From: Proteobacteria bacterium UBA1844
GTDB lineage: Bacteria; Pseudomonadota; Gammaproteobacteria; Steroidobacterales; Woeseiaceae
Assembly (NCBI GenBank): GCA_002338615.1
Contig: DDIS01000029.1
Location: 1 to 15,481 of the forward strand
Direction of reading: 5' to 3'
Length of the DNA: 15,481 nt
This document shows positions 1 to 7,950 of the stretch, piece after piece. The position numbers were made by a program, and so were the translations under genes. The notes under the pieces were generated by a model. It ran no database searches. It worked only from the letters and a program-made list of their open reading frames with translations, and had not been told where the DNA came from. Each line of letters opens with the position of its first letter. Position 1 is the stretch's first letter.

Positions 1-177
1 GGCGGGCGCAGTGGCGACCGGGGCCGGAGCCGCATAATTTACCGGCGCAGCGAGCACCATACCGCCTTGCGGGTAACGACTGATGCGCACGGATTCTTCA
101 CCTTCGGTAATTTCTATCTCGGCGATTCCGGATTCATCCAGCAGTTCGATCAGCTTTTTTACTTTTCTGATGTCCAT
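1..177 (-). CDS. accB: Biotin carboxyl carrier protein of acetyl-CoA carboxylase, N-terminal part (cut by window edge)
   Basis: AccB carries the biotin that AccC carboxylates and that AccAD uses to make malonyl-CoA, the first committed step of fatty-acid synthesis in the cytosol. Only the first 59 residues are inside the window. They begin [18 protein letters not shown], continue [15 protein letters not shown], and then enter an Ala/Pro-rich linker, which is the usual AccB N-terminal arrangement. The biotinyl domain lies beyond the edge. The start ATG (177-175) overlaps the TGA of aroQ by one base (TGATG), so the two are probably translationally coupled. aroQ-accB-accC is a common gammaproteobacterial order; accC would be expected further left. 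Confidence 0.93.
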   Translation of the reverse strand, partial: MDIRKVKKLIELLDESGIAEIEITEGEESVRISRYPQGGMVLAAPVNYAAPAPVATAPA

Positions 178-629
178 CAGGTTCCCTCTCCCGGGGCCAG
201 GTAATTGCTCGCAGCGAGGATCGCGAGCTCGTAGCCGAAAGGGCCAATGCCAATCAGGCAGCTCGTCGCAATATCGCTGAAATAACTGTGATGACGAAAC
301 TGTTCCCGTGCGAAGGTGTTGCTGAGGTGCAGTTCGACAAATGGTATGGCAACTGCCAGTAGCGCGTCGCGCAGTGCGATGCTGGTGTGCGTGAACGCGC
401 CCGGGTTCAGGATGATGAAGTCCGTTGCATCCGCTCTGGCCTGTTGCACCCGATTGATCAGTTCGTGTTCGGCATTGGACTGAAAGCACGCCAGTGTGTG
501 CCCCCTCGCGGCTGCCAGCTCTGTTGCCCGTGCCTCGATATCGGCGAGCTGCGCGCTGCCGTAAACCTCGGGCTCACGGCTGCCGAGCAGGTTCAGATTC
601 GGGCCGTTGATCAGAAGTAGCGAAGCCAT
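177..629 (-). CDS. aroQ: Type II 3-dehydroquinate dehydratase
   Basis: This cytosolic enzyme converts 3-dehydroquinate to 3-dehydroshikimate in the shikimate pathway for aromatic amino acids. At 150 residues it has the normal type II length. Visible signatures are [14 protein letters not shown] (7-20), the flexible-loop arginine R18, the catalytic tyrosine Y23, [10 protein letters not shown] (49-58), NPGAFTHTS (75-83), catalytic H101 in ELHLSN, and R112 in FRHHSY. The ATG has no strong Shine-Dalgarno sequence (GGTTGAA precedes it), but it places the family's N-terminal beta strand immediately after Met. It lies 93 bp downstream of the TlpA-like gene and overlaps accB by one base. A 7-bp inverted repeat (650-656 / 664-670) sits in its leader. 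Confidence 0.96.
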   Translation of the reverse strand: MASLLLINGPNLNLLGSREPEVYGSAQLADIEARATELAAARGHTLACFQSNAEHELINRVQQARADATDFIILNPGAFTHTSIALRDALLAVAIPFVELHLSNTFAREQFRHHSYFSDIATSCLIGIGPFGYELAILAASNYLAPGEGT

Positions 630-668
630 TTCAACCGGTAGCTAACGAGATTGCCGAAGATGGCGGCA

Positions 669-699
669 ATTCTAACCCTTATCCGGCCAATTGTTGCAA
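669..699 (-). promoter_or_regulatory. Possible promoter for aroQ-accB
   Basis: On the minus strand a TAGAAT box (674-669) lies upstream of aroQ. A TTGCAA box (699-694) precedes it with a 19-bp spacer, longer than the optimum of 17. Transcription would start near 662, about 30 nt before the aroQ ATG. This is a motif match only. It would allow aroQ-accB to be expressed separately from dsbD and the TlpA-like gene. Confidence 0.3.
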
Positions 700-722
700 G
701 TTTCGGCAGAGAATCAATTTTT

Positions 723-1343
723 CTACAGCAGCTCGAAGGCGCCTTTGGCGGAGTCTTTCGTGATCTGGCCGGCATCGAGTTGCGTGAGGATATTGCTGAT
801 GTCATCAAGCTTCTCACGATGCAATTCGCCAAGGTAAGCACCCAGGTACTCTCCGTCGCGCGCTATGATCATCGTGAATGGCATCGCAATGAAGGAGATG
901 CCGGAGGATTCGGCCACCGCCATCGCATCTTCCTCGCCGATGAGAATCGGATAATTGAATTGGGCAGCTGCCGCATAATTGGCGACGGCATCCGCAAAGT
1001 CGACCGCAATGCCCATGACAAGTACTCCGTCATCGCCTTGCTCGGCCTGAAATGCTTTTAGCACCGGAATTTCGCGGCGGCAGGGCGCACACCAGGTTGC
1101 CCAGAAATTCAGCAGGCGATTGCGGCCGTCGAACTCGGAAAACGCCCGGGCATTGCCATCGAGATCATTAAGCGTGAAGGCCGGGTACTGAACAATGTCC
1201 GGCCCATTCGAATTTACGGCTGCGTCGGGCACGGCCGACTCGGCCATTTTCGCATGCTCAACCGGCACCCGGGCGACATAAAGAAGTACGCCAGCCATCA
1301 AAGCGACGAAAGCTACTGCAAAAATCAGGAAAGAACGATGCAT
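723..1343 (-). CDS. TlpA/ResA-like membrane-anchored thiol:disulfide oxidoreductase
   Basis: This 206-residue protein has an uncleaved-looking N-terminal membrane segment (about 4-24) followed by a periplasmic thioredoxin-fold domain. Its active site is WCAPC (84-88) in the strand context LLNFWATWCAPCRREIPVL, and the cis-proline is P155 in AMPFTMII. These fit the TlpA/ResA/DsbE group of periplasmic reductases, which reduce disulfides in apocytochromes or other envelope proteins and take electrons from DsbD/CcdA. Its place directly after dsbD in the same direction supports DsbD as electron donor. The substrate cannot be told from sequence. No cytochrome c maturation genes are in view, so a dedicated DsbE role is not supported. 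A large inverted repeat fills the gap to dsbD. Confidence 0.9.
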   Translation of the reverse strand: MHRSFLIFAVAFVALMAGVLLYVARVPVEHAKMAESAVPDAAVNSNGPDIVQYPAFTLNDLDGNARAFSEFDGRNRLLNFWATWCAPCRREIPVLKAFQAEQGDDGVLVMGIAVDFADAVANYAAAAQFNYPILIGEEDAMAVAESSGISFIAMPFTMIIARDGEYLGAYLGELHREKLDDISNILTQLDAGQITKDSAKGAFELL

Positions 1344-1395
1344 GCCCGTTAGTCTACTTGAATGTTAGTGAGACTGTGAAAATCCAGTTACCGCA

Positions 1396-1496
1396 GGTGC
1401 GGCCGGGTTCCGGGGGCTTTTTGACCGAAGTAAAGCGGAGCGCCGCGCAGCGGCGTGAGCCATGGGGGAAAGAAGCCCCCGGAGCTCGGCCGCACC
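1396..1496. repeat. Long imperfect inverted repeat in the dsbD / TlpA-like gap
   Basis: Arm 1396-1420 (starting GGTGCGGCCG and ending CCGGGGGCTTT) is complementary to arm 1472-1496. All 25 positions pair if G-U is allowed. The three non-Watson-Crick positions are G-U only when the plus strand is the RNA; on the minus strand they become A-C mismatches. A second perfect hairpin, CGCCGC (1441-1446) / GCGGCG (1450-1455) with a 3-nt loop, sits inside. No gene lies in the interval. It may be an extragenic repetitive (REP/MITE-like) element or a structured RNA. I do not recognise the family, and there is no second copy in this window. Confidence 0.7.
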
Positions 1497-1517
1497 GGAA
1501 AACCCTTGGGGACACAA

Positions 1518-3743
1518 CTACAGTGCGACCGCCTGGGCGACATGTTCGGCAAAATCTTCGGCGTTCATGAAACCAACCACCTCATAACCATGTCGCTGTG
1601 CGCCATCGCTGCCGAAGAAAATAATGGTGGGCGGTCCGAACACACCGAAGCGCTCCAACAGCTGTTTGTCGTCGACATCGTTTTTCGTTACGTCAGCCTG
1701 CAACATGACCGTGTTGGCGAGCGCCGCCTGTACCTCGGGCGTAAAGAAGGTGTATTCCTCCATTTCGAGACAGGACACGCACCAGTCAGCATAGAAGTCG
1801 AGCATGGCACTTTTGCCATTCGCGGCGGCGGCCGCGATTTCGCGATCGAGGTCGGCGACGGTTTTCACGCGTCTGAATTCGGAATGCAGGCTGGCGACCG
1901 GGCCCGTAGAGCTACCCACGGAAACGCTGGCCAGCGGCTTCAACGGGTTGGTCACACCGGTCAAGGCGCCGAGGATCAAAAGCAGGCCGTAGAAAACGGC
2001 CATCAAGCCAAAACCCTTGCCGAGCTTTTGCGGCGTCGTTGCCCCGGCTGCCAGCGTCGTCAGGCCCCCCATGAACACGCCGCCAATCAGGATCAGTGCC
2101 GCCCACAACAGCATCGTGACTGTGCCGGGCAGAATTCGGGACAGCATCCAGATGGCAAGCCCGAGCATCATGAAGCCAAACGCGCCTTTGACCGTGATCA
2201 TCCAGCCACCGGACTTTGGCAGGAATTTGCCTTGCGCGGCGCCAACCAGCAGCAAGGGTGCGCCCATGCCGAGGCTCATCGCGAACAATGCCAGCCCGCC
2301 GCGCAGCATGTCGCCGGTTTGTGCAATCACCGTGAGTGCGGCAATCAAGGCCGGCGCGACACAGGCGGTAACGACCAGCGCGGAAATAGCGCCCATTACG
2401 AACGCCCCGATCGCAGTACCGCTCTTTTGCTTGCCGCTGGCGCCGGCAAGCTTGCTTTGCACGGACGATGGCATTTGCAGATCGAATACGCCAAACATAC
2501 TCACCGCCAGCACCACGAACACACCGGCGAACAGGATCAGCACCCAGGGCTGATTAAATGCCGCCTGCAGTTGCAGGCCGGCCGCTGCGGCCGCAACACC
2601 GGCACCTGTGTATACAATCGCCATGCCCATGACGTAGGCGAGCGCAAGCAGGAAGCCGCGCATCGGGCTGACCTTGTCACCGTCGCCGGCAATGATGCCG
2701 GAGAGTATCGGCACCATGGGTAAAACGCAGGGCGTAAATGCGAGGCCAAGGCCCGCCAGGAAGAAAACACCAATTGCAGCCCAGAGACTCGATTCGGTAA
2801 TTATTGTTGCAAGGCGTGCCTGCTCGGAAACCGGTGCAGTGCCGGTATCTCGCCGGGGCAAGGTTGACAGATCCGTGACAGTCTCGGCTGCGGGCAGACT
2901 GACGGTCATTACCCTGGTTTGCGGCAGGTAACAAAGGCCCTCGTCAGCACAGCCCTGGTAGCTGACTTCAATTTCGATATCCGTTGCTGCCGGTGTCGCA
3001 CGCGCTATCGCGAGTCGACCGACGACTTCGTCGTAATAGACTTCCTGCTCGCCGAAAAACTCGTCGGAATGAATCTTGCCTTGCGGAAGCTCAAGTGTGC
3101 CTGCGCGTGCGTCATCGCCGAGTACTTTCGCCGAGAGCTTGTTCTTGTAAAGGTAGTAGCCCGGAATAATCCGGACGCCGACTTCCACGGTATTACCATC
3201 AACGGCGAAAAGGTCCGGAAAAAACACGTCTTCGGGCGGTGGAAAATCGCTCTGGCTCTTGCCGCCAAGCACGCCAAGATCCAGTTTTTTCGCGGCCGCA
3301 TGCGCTGGCTGCAACGCGACCGTTTCGATCCAGGATTGCGGTACGTAGCAGAATCCCATATCGAGGCAACCGCGACTGTTGATGGTCAGTGGCAGCGAAG
3401 CGGGCTTGTCGCCCTTGACCGAGTAGGGGATGCGCACAAAGAAATTGCCACGGTAAATGGTCTGTTCGCCGAGAAATTCATCCTCGTGGCGCTCGCCCTC
3501 TGGCAATTCCGGTGTGCCGAGCACGATAGCGGGGCTGCCGCTCTTGAAACCGAACGCGTCACGGTACATGTAGGCGTCGTCGTCCACGGCCCAGTCGATT
3601 TCAAGCGCATCGCCCGCATCGAAAATGGCGTAGCGGAATACCTCGTCGGGCGGAGCAGGTGCATTCCCGGCCTGGGCGGCGCATGCGAGACACAGCATGG
3701 ACCAGGCAAGACTCATGATCAGGGTACGAAAGGCTCGATTCAC
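1518..3743 (-). CDS. dsbD: Thiol:disulfide interchange protein DsbD with duplicated N-terminal alpha domain
   Basis: DsbD carries electrons from cytosolic thioredoxin across the inner membrane to periplasmic thiol proteins. This protein has 741 residues against about 565 in E. coli. A signal peptide (1-25) is followed by two consecutive DsbD-alpha immunoglobulin-like domains. The first (about 31-145) has its cysteine pair at C126/C132, and the second (about 168-285) at C265/C271. The membrane beta domain (about 320-595) has C339 (FTPCVLPM) and C461 (TACVAPAL). The C-terminal gamma thioredoxin domain (about 620-741) has WCVSC (654-658). The extra length is explained by the duplicated alpha domain, which could let one transporter serve two sets of partners. 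The gene runs divergently from groESL and is followed by the TlpA-like gene. Confidence 0.96.
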   Translation of the reverse strand: MNRAFRTLIMSLAWSMLCLACAAQAGNAPAPPDEVFRYAIFDAGDALEIDWAVDDDAYMYRDAFGFKSGSPAIVLGTPELPEGERHEDEFLGEQTIYRGNFFVRIPYSVKGDKPASLPLTINSRGCLDMGFCYVPQSWIETVALQPAHAAAKKLDLGVLGGKSQSDFPPPEDVFFPDLFAVDGNTVEVGVRIIPGYYLYKNKLSAKVLGDDARAGTLELPQGKIHSDEFFGEQEVYYDEVVGRLAIARATPAATDIEIEVSYQGCADEGLCYLPQTRVMTVSLPAAETVTDLSTLPRRDTGTAPVSEQARLATIITESSLWAAIGVFFLAGLGLAFTPCVLPMVPILSGIIAGDGDKVSPMRGFLLALAYVMGMAIVYTGAGVAAAAAGLQLQAAFNQPWVLILFAGVFVVLAVSMFGVFDLQMPSSVQSKLAGASGKQKSGTAIGAFVMGAISALVVTACVAPALIAALTVIAQTGDMLRGGLALFAMSLGMGAPLLLVGAAQGKFLPKSGGWMITVKGAFGFMMLGLAIWMLSRILPGTVTMLLWAALILIGGVFMGGLTTLAAGATTPQKLGKGFGLMAVFYGLLLILGALTGVTNPLKPLASVSVGSSTGPVASLHSEFRRVKTVADLDREIAAAAANGKSAMLDFYADWCVSCLEMEEYTFFTPEVQAALANTVMLQADVTKNDVDDKQLLERFGVFGPPTIIFFGSDGAQRHGYEVVGFMNAEDFAEHVAQAVAL

Positions 3744-3896
3744 ACTGTTCTCGGCATTGATTACGGTATCGGGGTTCGGTCTTGGTTTAATCGGGGCCAG
3801 ACCTAAGACCAGCTCTGTCCGCCGAATGTTACGGGTTTGGCCGACGTTGTCATTGACTTGGGTCTGATTTTTCTTTGGAAAACCGCGGCGGCGGGT

Positions 3897-3925
3897 CTTG
3901 AATTTCCCTGGCCCATGCCCATAAT
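3897..3925 (+). promoter_or_regulatory. Overlapping sigma-70 and sigma-32 promoter of groESL
   Basis: CTTGAA (3897-3902) and CCCATAAT (3918-3925), separated by 15 bp, match the heat-shock sigma-32 pattern. In the same place TTGAAT (3898-3903) and CATAAT (3920-3925) with a 16-bp spacer match sigma-70. Transcription would start inside or just after the CIRCE element, so HrcA binding would block both. The divergent dsbD promoter must lie in 3744-3896, but I could not identify it convincingly. Confidence 0.7.
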
Positions 3926-3951
3926 TAGCACTCCTTACGGTCGAGTGCTAA
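3925..3951 (+). promoter_or_regulatory. CIRCE operator (HrcA binding site)
   Basis: TTAGCACTC (3925-3933) and its exact complement GAGTGCTAA (3943-3951) are separated by 9 bp, a perfect match to the CIRCE consensus TTAGCACTC-N9-GAGTGCTAA. It overlaps the -10/start region of groESL, as expected for repression by HrcA. It predicts an hrcA gene elsewhere in the genome. Confidence 0.97.
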
Positions 3952-4014
3952 CAACCCGATTCGTAAAATTGCAGGAACTTGCTTTTAAATCAATTGTTTA
4001 CAGGAGAAGTTACC

Positions 4015-4305
4015 ATGAAGATTCGACCGCTTCATGATCGGGTCATCGTCAAGCGCATGGAAGAAGAGCGCACATCGCCGGGTGGCATTGTCATTCCGGA
4101 CGCTGCGGCGGAAAAACCGATCAAGGGTGAAGTTATCGCAGCCGGTAACGGCAAAATTCAGGAAAACGGGGAGCTCAGAGCCCTGGACGTCAAGGTTGGT
4201 GACAAGGTGCTGTTCGGCAAGTACGCCGGCACGGAAGTCAAGGTCGACGGCGACGAGCTGCTGGTCATGAAAGAAGACGACATCATGGCGGTAATCGAGG
4301 GCTAG
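4015..4305 (+). CDS. groES: Co-chaperonin GroES
   Basis: GroES forms the heptameric lid that closes the GroEL folding chamber. The 96-residue protein begins [14 protein letters not shown] and shows the mobile loop that binds GroEL ([14 protein letters not shown], about 18-31) and the closing [12 protein letters not shown] 4015 is chosen over the in-frame ATG at 3979 because it has AGGAG (4002-4006) 8 nt upstream and gives the standard N-terminus; the 12 extra residues would not align. It is first in the groES-groEL operon, controlled by the CIRCE/sigma-32 promoter just upstream. Confidence 0.98.
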   Translation: MKIRPLHDRVIVKRMEEERTSPGGIVIPDAAAEKPIKGEVIAAGNGKIQENGELRALDVKVGDKVLFGKYAGTEVKVDGDELLVMKEDDIMAVIEG

Positions 4306-4342
4306 AAGTCAGACCTCGGTTGGCAATTTGTATATTGATTAA

Positions 4343-6040
<1,698 letters not shown>

Positions 6041-6070
6041 GCCACCCCGCTTCAAGCACGACGAAAAAGA

Positions 6071-6100
6071 AGCCCGGCGAGCAATCGCCGGGCTTTTTTT
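6071..6100 (+). terminator. Rho-independent terminator of groESL
   Basis: A perfect 10-bp stem (6071-6080 / 6085-6094) closes a GCAA tetraloop and runs into seven T residues (6094-6100). It begins 30 nt after the groEL stop codon and should end the heat-shock transcript before msrB. Confidence 0.95.
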
Positions 6101-6111
6101 ATAGTGTGCCG

Positions 6112-6139
6112 TTGTATCTTGCCCGGTATGCGCCATATC
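6112..6139 (+). promoter_or_regulatory. Possible sigma-70 promoter of msrB-rof
   Basis: TTGTAT (6112-6117) and CATATC (6134-6139) are separated by 16 bp, just after the groEL terminator and about 40 nt before the msrB start. A new promoter is needed here because the upstream terminator is strong. The match is moderate and unproven. Confidence 0.4.
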
Positions 6140-6180
6140 TGCGCTACACGATGCGACAAAGCAGCGAAGGAGAATTGCAA

Positions 6181-6585
6181 ATGACCACGCCAAAAGACGA
6201 GATCCGGGATGTCGAACTGCGCGAACGCCTGACGCCGGAGCAATATCGGGTGACCCAGCAACAGGCAACAGAGGCAGCTTTTTCGGGCAAGTATGTCGAC
6301 CACAAGCAGGATGGAACCTACACTTGCGTTGTTTGCGCGAACCCGCTTTTTCGCTCTGATGAAAAATACGATTCCGGTTCGGGCTGGCCGAGTTTCTGGC
6401 TACCGCTCGCAGGCGACCGGGTGCACACCAAACTGGACGAGAGTCACGGCATGCGTCGCGAAGAGGTGTTGTGTGCGAACTGTGGCGCCCACCTTGGACA
6501 CCTGTTTCCGGACGGCCCGCCGCAGTCGGGCAATCGCTTTTGCATTAATTCGGCGTCGCTCGATTTCGTGCCGAAAGATGACTAA
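6181..6585 (+). CDS. msrB: Peptide-methionine (R)-S-oxide reductase MsrB
   Basis: MsrB reduces methionine-R-sulfoxide in proteins in the cytosol, using thioredoxin. The 134-residue protein has the structural zinc ligands C49/C52 (TCVVC) and C98/C101 (CANC), the GSGWPSF loop (66-72), the HLGHLF motif, and the catalytic cysteine C121 in RFCINSASL. The position often used for the resolving cysteine (SGCGWPSF) is serine 67 here, so recycling may use another cysteine or thioredoxin directly, as in many MsrB proteins. ATG 6181 is chosen because AGGAG (6168-6172) precedes it by 8 nt; the upstream in-frame ATG 6106 would lie within the promoter region. Its 3' end overlaps the rof-like gene by 8 nt. 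Confidence 0.96.
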   Translation: MTTPKDEIRDVELRERLTPEQYRVTQQQATEAAFSGKYVDHKQDGTYTCVVCANPLFRSDEKYDSGSGWPSFWLPLAGDRVHTKLDESHGMRREEVLCANCGAHLGHLFPDGPPQSGNRFCINSASLDFVPKDD

Positions 6586-6895
6586 GACTGTGTCAGAAGA
6601 TCAGGAAAGCAACCGCGCCTACCAACCTATCGAATGCGATGACCATGATTTTGTTGAAATCGCGTGCCTGGATGCGTATGAGGTCGAGCTGGTTACTGAC
6701 GATGGGCCTGTTACCGGTATTGCCGAAACCACGCGCACGGAAGCAGAGGGTGAATTCCTCTGTCTGAAACCGCGGGGCGACGTGGCTCAGCGCGTGCGCC
6801 TGGATCGGATCCGGCGGCTCATCGTGCTGACGCGCCCAAGCCGGTTTCGGGAGCACGACTTCCGCGCTCCACGCGGCAATTGCAAACGAGGGTGA
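6578..6895 (+). CDS. rof: Rof-like Rho-binding antiterminator
   Basis: The 105-residue product contains YQPIECDDHDFVEIACLDAY near its N-terminus and RVRLDRIRRLIVL later. E. coli Rof (YaeO) has YQPINCDDYDNLELAC and ELRLDKI at the same places, so this is very likely the ROF family, an Sm-like small protein that binds Rho and blocks RNA loading. It has about 12 extra N-terminal residues and a basic C-terminal tail (from about residue 86) that E. coli Rof lacks. ATG 6578 overlaps the end of msrB (stop 6583-6585), implying coupled translation; GTG 6590, in frame, is an alternative start. Neither has a clear Shine-Dalgarno sequence. Co-expression with msrB suggests a stress-linked role, but that is inference. 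Confidence 0.85.
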   Translation: MTKTVSEDQESNRAYQPIECDDHDFVEIACLDAYEVELVTDDGPVTGIAETTRTEAEGEFLCLKPRGDVAQRVRLDRIRRLIVLTRPSRFREHDFRAPRGNCKRG

Positions 6896-6967
6896 CCGGT
6901 AGCCGCGAAGCGGCCCCAATGTTTGGTTCTATAGTCTCGACTTTCGCGCAACGTCAACCCGACTACT

Positions 6968-7111
6968 TTGCAAGTGGACGACAACGGCGTGGAATTGACG
7001 CCGGAGCGTATTCACCAGGCGCTGCGCAGTGTCGCCGGCATCGCCCAGAACCCGACGGTAACCAGCAATTTCCCGCTCTCGGCTGGAATCTTGCCAATTT
7101 ACAAAGCCTGA
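6968..7111 (+). CDS. Possible small ORF or gene remnant of unknown function
   Basis: The stretch between rof and the 3' end of msrQ has one frame with protein-like composition: 47 codons from TTG 6968 to TGA 7109-7111, reading LQVDDNGVELTPERIHQAL and later TSNFPLSAGILPIYKA. There is no ATG (TTG 6968 or GTG 6974 are the only starts) and no clear ribosome binding site. I do not recognise it. It could be a small unknown protein or the fragment of a decayed gene. Weak inverted halves CCTGAC (7107-7112) / GTCAGG (7130-7135) around a T-run follow it, at the junction with convergent msrQ. Confidence 0.25.
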   Translation: MQVDDNGVELTPERIHQALRSVAGIAQNPTVTSNFPLSAGILPIYKA

Positions 7112-7130
7112 CTCTTTTTTCGATAAGTTG

Positions 7131-7778
7131 TCAGGGAGTGCCGGGCACAGCGCGACGCTTCTCTCCGGATTTTCGGTGACGTGCGACGCTGCGATAGTGG
7201 CTGACGAGGCGAAAACCAAGCAACACCGTGAGTATCGTCGCGTATAAAAGCGGCTCGCGGATGTCCGCTTTGACCTGCCACCAGTAGTGCCACACGCCCA
7301 GCACGCCGACCACATACACAGCGTAGTGCAATTGCTGCCAGCGCTTGCCCATGCGGCGACGCATGACAGCGGTTGACGTGGCGGCCATTGCCGTCAGCAA
7401 CACGAACGCCGCGAAACCGAGCGTAATAAACGGGCGCTTGACGATATCCTCGAGGATTGCTGAGAGCAGCAAGCCCTGGTCGAGAATGAGCCAGACCAGG
7501 AAATGCATGAGTACATAGAAAAAAGCGAACAGGCCCAGCATGCGCCTGAAACGCGACAACCAGTTCCAGCCGGAAATTTTGCGCAGCGGCGTGATCGAAA
7601 GAGCGATCATGATGAATCGCAGGGCCCAGTTGCCAAATCGATCCTGCAGGTCTTCGACAGGGTTGGCATCAAGGCCGCCCGTGATGTTGAACGCGTCGCC
7701 CACGGCCAGCAGAAATGGCAACAGGCACAGCAGGAAAATGACCGGCTTGGCCCAGCGCACTTTTTGCAGCGTATTCAA
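7131..7778 (-). CDS. msrQ: MsrQ, haem-binding membrane subunit of the MsrPQ methionine sulfoxide reductase
   Basis: MsrQ is an inner-membrane b-type cytochrome that passes electrons from the respiratory chain or flavin reductase to periplasmic MsrP. The sequence is hydrophobic with about six membrane segments. Three histidines in LMHFLVW, QQLHYAVY and GVWHYWW correspond in spacing (the last two 13 apart) to the haem ligands of E. coli MsrQ. RRxGKRWQQLH and GxRFIMIALSITPLRK are family signatures. No ATG start exists. TTG 7778 (reading MNTLQKVRWAKPVIF) fits the E. coli N-terminus best. TTG 7805 gives nine more residues but lies inside the palindromic element. Neither has a good Shine-Dalgarno sequence. 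It follows msrP after the 165-nt palindrome. Confidence 0.92.
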   Translation of the reverse strand: MNTLQKVRWAKPVIFLLCLLPFLLAVGDAFNITGGLDANPVEDLQDRFGNWALRFIMIALSITPLRKISGWNWLSRFRRMLGLFAFFYVLMHFLVWLILDQGLLLSAILEDIVKRPFITLGFAAFVLLTAMAATSTAVMRRRMGKRWQQLHYAVYVVGVLGVWHYWWQVKADIREPLLYATILTVLLGFRLVSHYRSVARHRKSGEKRRAVPGTP

Positions 7779-7785
7779 AATGGAG

Positions 7786-7950
7786 CTAGTGTCCCGTGCG
7801 GCCAATTCGTTGATCTATTTCGGCCCGTTTTTCCGTGCTGCGGCGTTTTGCCTTCTCGCCATAGCTACGGCTATGACTCGTCGGCAAGCCTTGCAGGCCG
7901 AAAAAACGGACTCGAACTACATTCATCGAATTAACCACACGGGACACTAG
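7786..7950. repeat. 165-nt palindromic MITE-like element between msrP and msrQ
   Basis: The two ends, CTAGTGTCCCGTG (from 7786) and its exact complement (to 7950), extend to 24 paired positions with three wobbles. The complementarity continues patchily to the exact centre, where CATAGC (7860-7865) and GCTATG (7870-7875) close a 4-nt loop. The element centre (7868) and the inner hairpin centre (7867.5) coincide, so it is one symmetrical unit. The three wobble positions are G-U on the minus strand, the strand transcribed for msrPQ. It starts within the msrP stop codon (its CTAG supplies TAG) and ends 8 bp before TTG 7778 of msrQ. It has no coding capacity. CTAG at both ends could be a target duplication, but CTAG is itself palindromic, so this cannot be resolved. 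Confidence 0.85.

Noticed and set aside
1455..2723. Open frame of 422 codons on the plus strand opposite dsbD
   Set aside because: It is antisense to the clearly identified dsbD membrane domain. Its product is low-complexity, rich in His, Gln and Arg, with no recognisable domain, as expected of a shadow frame in GC-rich DNA.
2919..3806. Open frame of 295 codons on the plus strand opposite the dsbD alpha domains
   Set aside because: Antisense shadow of dsbD with no family motifs; the minus-strand reading is unambiguous.
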